Below are positions 5,143 through 6,807 of a DNA stretch of 6,807 nucleotides, in pieces. Source of the stretch: Candidatus Coatesiibacteriota bacterium. Its GTDB lineage: Bacteria > Oederibacteriota > CAKKQC01. Under the pieces are notes generated by a model. The model made no database searches. It saw nothing but the letters and a program-made list of their open reading frames with translations, and had not been told where the DNA came from. Both the position numbers and the translations under genes were made by a program. The stretch covers positions 1,727-8,533 of the forward strand of contig JAHFSL010000075.1 in assembly GCA_023265785.1 (NCBI GenBank), in the 5' to 3' direction. How positions within the stretch are numbered: the stretch's first letter is position 1; each line of letters starts with the position of its first letter.

Positions 5143-6272
5143 CCCACCGGGAGCGGTACCTGGCCACGATGGAAGGCCGCCCGGCGGATCGGGCGCCCGA
5201 CTATGAGTTCGGGGCGTGGGACCAGACCTACCCGCGCTGGCACGCCGAGGGCCTGCCCGCTACGGTGACCGGCTGTGATGAGGGCATCATGCGATGGTTC
5301 CACACCGACGAGGAGGAGTTCGGCATCGTGCCCTGGGTGGATGTCGGGCTGGTCCCCGGCTTCGCGTGGGAGGTGCTGGAAACACGCGGCGACCATGAAA
5401 TCATGATCGACAACGACGGCGCGACGGTGGAGCGGATGCGCCCGGAGTTGGGGGCCTCGATCCCGCGGTATGTCCGGTATGCCATCGAGACCCGGCGGGA
5501 CTGGGAGAGGATCCGCGACGGCCGCCTGCGCCTGGGCGATCCGCACCGCGTGCCCGCCAACCTGGATGCCGCCTGCGCGGCGTCGCACGGGGCGGAGTAC
5601 CCCGTGGTGCTGGGCTCCGGCTCCCTGTACGGCTGGATCCGCAACTGGATGGGGGTCGAGCGGCTCTCCGAGACCCTCTACGAGGACCCGGCGTGGATCG
5701 AGGAGATGATGGAGCACCTCACGCTCCTGATGCTGGACGGTTACGCCCGGCTGGCCGGCCGGTGCCGGATTGACGCGTCGCACTGGTGGGAGGACATGTG
5801 TTTCAAGAACGGACCCCTGATGTCCCCGGCGATGGTGGCCCGCCTGATGGTCCCGCGGTACCGCCGGGTGACGGAGTTCCTGCGCCACGAATGCGGGTGC
5901 GACCACCACATGGTGGACTGCGACGGGCGGATCAACGACCTGGCGCGGCTGTGGCTGGAGGGCGGCGTCAACATCATGTTCCCGCTGGAGGTCCCGCACA
6001 CCGACATGGCGGCGCTCGTCAGGGACCAGGCCGCGCACCGCTCCCCGGGCGGCGCCCGGATGGCCCTGCGCGGGGGGTTCGACAAGCGCGCGCTGATCGA
6101 GGGGCCCACCGCCATTGACCGCGAGTTCACCCGGCTGGCCCCGTTCCTGGCCGCCGGCGGGTTCATCCCGCACACGGACCACCGCGTCCCGCCGGATGTG
6201 TCGCTCGCGAACTACCGGTACTACCGCCGGACCAAGTGCGCCCTGCTGGGCAAGCCGTACCGGGAGGGCTGA
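5139..6272 (+). CDS. Second URO-D-family protein (putative methyltransferase)
   Basis: This 377-residue protein of the uroporphyrinogen decarboxylase superfamily opens with RERYLATMEGRPADRAP (4-20), a typical URO-D-family start. This supports the GTG at 5139 over the internal ATG at codon 11. GTG overlaps the upstream TGA, and a G-rich stretch about 9 nt before may serve as the ribosome site. It lacks the HemE RQAGRY motif and also the HxCG motif of the first URO-D gene. Instead it has WWEDMCFKNGPLMSP (216-230), HHMVDCDGRIND (256-267), GGVNIMFPLEV (275-285), GGFDKR (312-317) and GFIPHTDHRVPPDV (341-354). H256, H257, D260, C261, H345, D347 and H348 are candidate active-site or metal residues. 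Its divergence from its neighbour suggests it does the other half-reaction, probably substrate demethylation, but that is inference. Confidence 0.82.
   Translation: MTHRERYLATMEGRPADRAPDYEFGAWDQTYPRWHAEGLPATVTGCDEGIMRWFHTDEEEFGIVPWVDVGLVPGFAWEVLETRGDHEIMIDNDGATVERMRPELGASIPRYVRYAIETRRDWERIRDGRLRLGDPHRVPANLDAACAASHGAEYPVVLGSGSLYGWIRNWMGVERLSETLYEDPAWIEEMMEHLTLLMLDGYARLAGRCRIDASHWWEDMCFKNGPLMSPAMVARLMVPRYRRVTEFLRHECGCDHHMVDCDGRINDLARLWLEGGVNIMFPLEVPHTDMAALVRDQAAHRSPGGARMALRGGFDKRALIEGPTAIDREFTRLAPFLAAGGFIPHTDHRVPPDVSLANYRYYRRTKCALLGKPYREG
6262..6268 (+). promoter_or_regulatory. Shine-Dalgarno-like site of the homocysteine methyltransferase gene
   Basis: GGGAGGG lies 9 nt before the ATG at 6278, inside the last codons of the preceding gene. 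It supports ATG 6278, 5 nt past that gene's stop, as the start. Confidence 0.55.
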
Positions 6273-6277
6273 CGGCC

Positions 6278-6807
6278 ATGGGCCCGGGCACCCTCGCCGA
6301 ACGGCTGGCCCTGGGGCCGGTGCTCCTGGACGGCGCGATGGGCACCGAACTCATGCGCCGGGGCCTCCTGGCCGGGGAGCCGCCGGAAGGCTGGCTGTTG
6401 ACCCGTCCGCATGTCATTTTCGGCGTGCACCACCGGTATGCCCTCGCGGGCGCCGAGGTGCTCTACACCTGCACCTTTGGCGCCAACCGGCTTGCGCTGG
6501 GCCGTCACGGGCTGGCGGACCGGACGGTGGCGATCAACCACAAGGCCGTCGAGGTGGCCCGCATGGCCGCCCGGGAGACCGGGGCGCTGGTCTTCGGCGA
6601 CCTGGGGCCGACGGGGGACCTGCTGGAGCCCTATGGCGACCTGCCGCCGGCCCGCGCCCGCGAGGCCTTCGCCGAACAGGCGACCTTGCTCATGGCGGCG
6701 GGCGCGGATGGCCTCGTGGTCGAGAGCTTTGCGGACCCCGCCGAGGCCCTGCTCGCGGTGGCGGCGGCGCGCGGCGCCGGGGCCCGGTTCATTCTGGCCA
6801 CGCTGTC
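6278..6807 (+). CDS. Homocysteine S-methyltransferase-domain protein, N-terminal part (truncated by window edge)
   Basis: An open frame starts at ATG 6278 and runs off the window after 176 full codons. It matches the start of the homocysteine S-methyltransferase domain found in MetH module 1 and betaine-homocysteine methyltransferase: VLLDGAMGTELMRRGL (15-30), YTCTFGANRLALGRHGL (63-79), FGDLGPTGDLLEPYGDL (106-122) and AGADGLVVESFADPAEA (141-157). The zinc-binding cysteines of this family lie further downstream and are outside the window. The domain transfers a methyl group to homocysteine to make methionine. With the corrinoid protein and activator upstream it probably takes the methyl group from the corrinoid. 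The full gene could be this domain alone or, like MetH, be followed by a pterin-binding domain; the window cannot tell. The usual TNTFG motif reads TCTFG here (C65). Confidence 0.85.
   Translation, partial: MGPGTLAERLALGPVLLDGAMGTELMRRGLLAGEPPEGWLLTRPHVIFGVHHRYALAGAEVLYTCTFGANRLALGRHGLADRTVAINHKAVEVARMAARETGALVFGDLGPTGDLLEPYGDLPPARAREAFAEQATLLMAAGADGLVVESFADPAEALLAVAAARGAGARFILATL

Noticed and set aside
3834..6182. Open reading frame of 782 codons on the minus strand
   Set aside because: It lies antisense to the activator and second URO-D gene, its translation is Arg/Pro/Ala-rich low-complexity sequence with no recognisable motif, and such frames are expected opposite GC-rich genes.
2465..6272. 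True haem-biosynthesis uroporphyrinogen decarboxylase (HemE) for either URO-D gene
   Set aside because: Both proteins lack the N-terminal RQAGRY-type motif and sit in a corrinoid methyltransfer operon, so a methyltransferase role is more likely.

Overview
The window comes from a strongly GC-rich bacterial genome. Codon third positions are almost all G or C, which also explains the very long spurious antisense frames. The gene content points to an anaerobic or microaerophilic, corrinoid-using bacterium: one-carbon/methyl-transfer genes next to a 2-oxoacid:acceptor oxidoreductase piece and a GltD-like flavoprotein. Nothing in the sequence fixes the taxon. An uncultured, high-GC anaerobic lineage is an inference only. 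There are no RNA genes, mobile elements or CRISPR arrays.

Layout. Two transcription units diverge from a 239-bp intergenic region (1575-1813). Leftward (minus strand) are a complete GltD-like Fe-S/FAD NAD(P)H oxidoreductase (159-1574) and, overlapping it by 4 nt, the first 54 codons of a 2-oxoacid:acceptor oxidoreductase gamma-type subunit (162 to the window edge). Rightward (plus strand) is a tight five-gene cluster: a B12-binding corrinoid protein (1814-2455), a URO-D-family methyltransferase with a zinc-thiolate type HxC...C motif (2465-3604), a [2Fe-2S]/ASKHA reductive activator of corrinoid proteins (3601-5142), a second, divergent URO-D-family protein (5139-6272), and the first 176 codons of a homocysteine S-methyltransferase domain (6278 to the edge).

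How the genes may work together. The plus-strand genes supply the parts of a corrinoid methyltransfer system: a methyl carrier, candidate methyltransferases for loading and unloading it, and an ATP-dependent reactivase that returns inactive Co(II) to Co(I). The last gene suggests that homocysteine (giving methionine), or tetrahydrofolate if a pterin domain follows, is the methyl acceptor. No classical substrate methyltransferase (MttB, MtaB or MtrH type) is in the window, so the methyl donor is unknown and one of the two URO-D proteins probably handles it. The divergent oxidoreductase genes could supply the low-potential electrons the activator needs, but only the gene arrangement supports that link.

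The intergenic region carries two related dyads, one with a perfect TGAT-N4-ATCA core of the Crp/FNR type, and a possible structured leader before the corrinoid gene. Both are promising but unproven.
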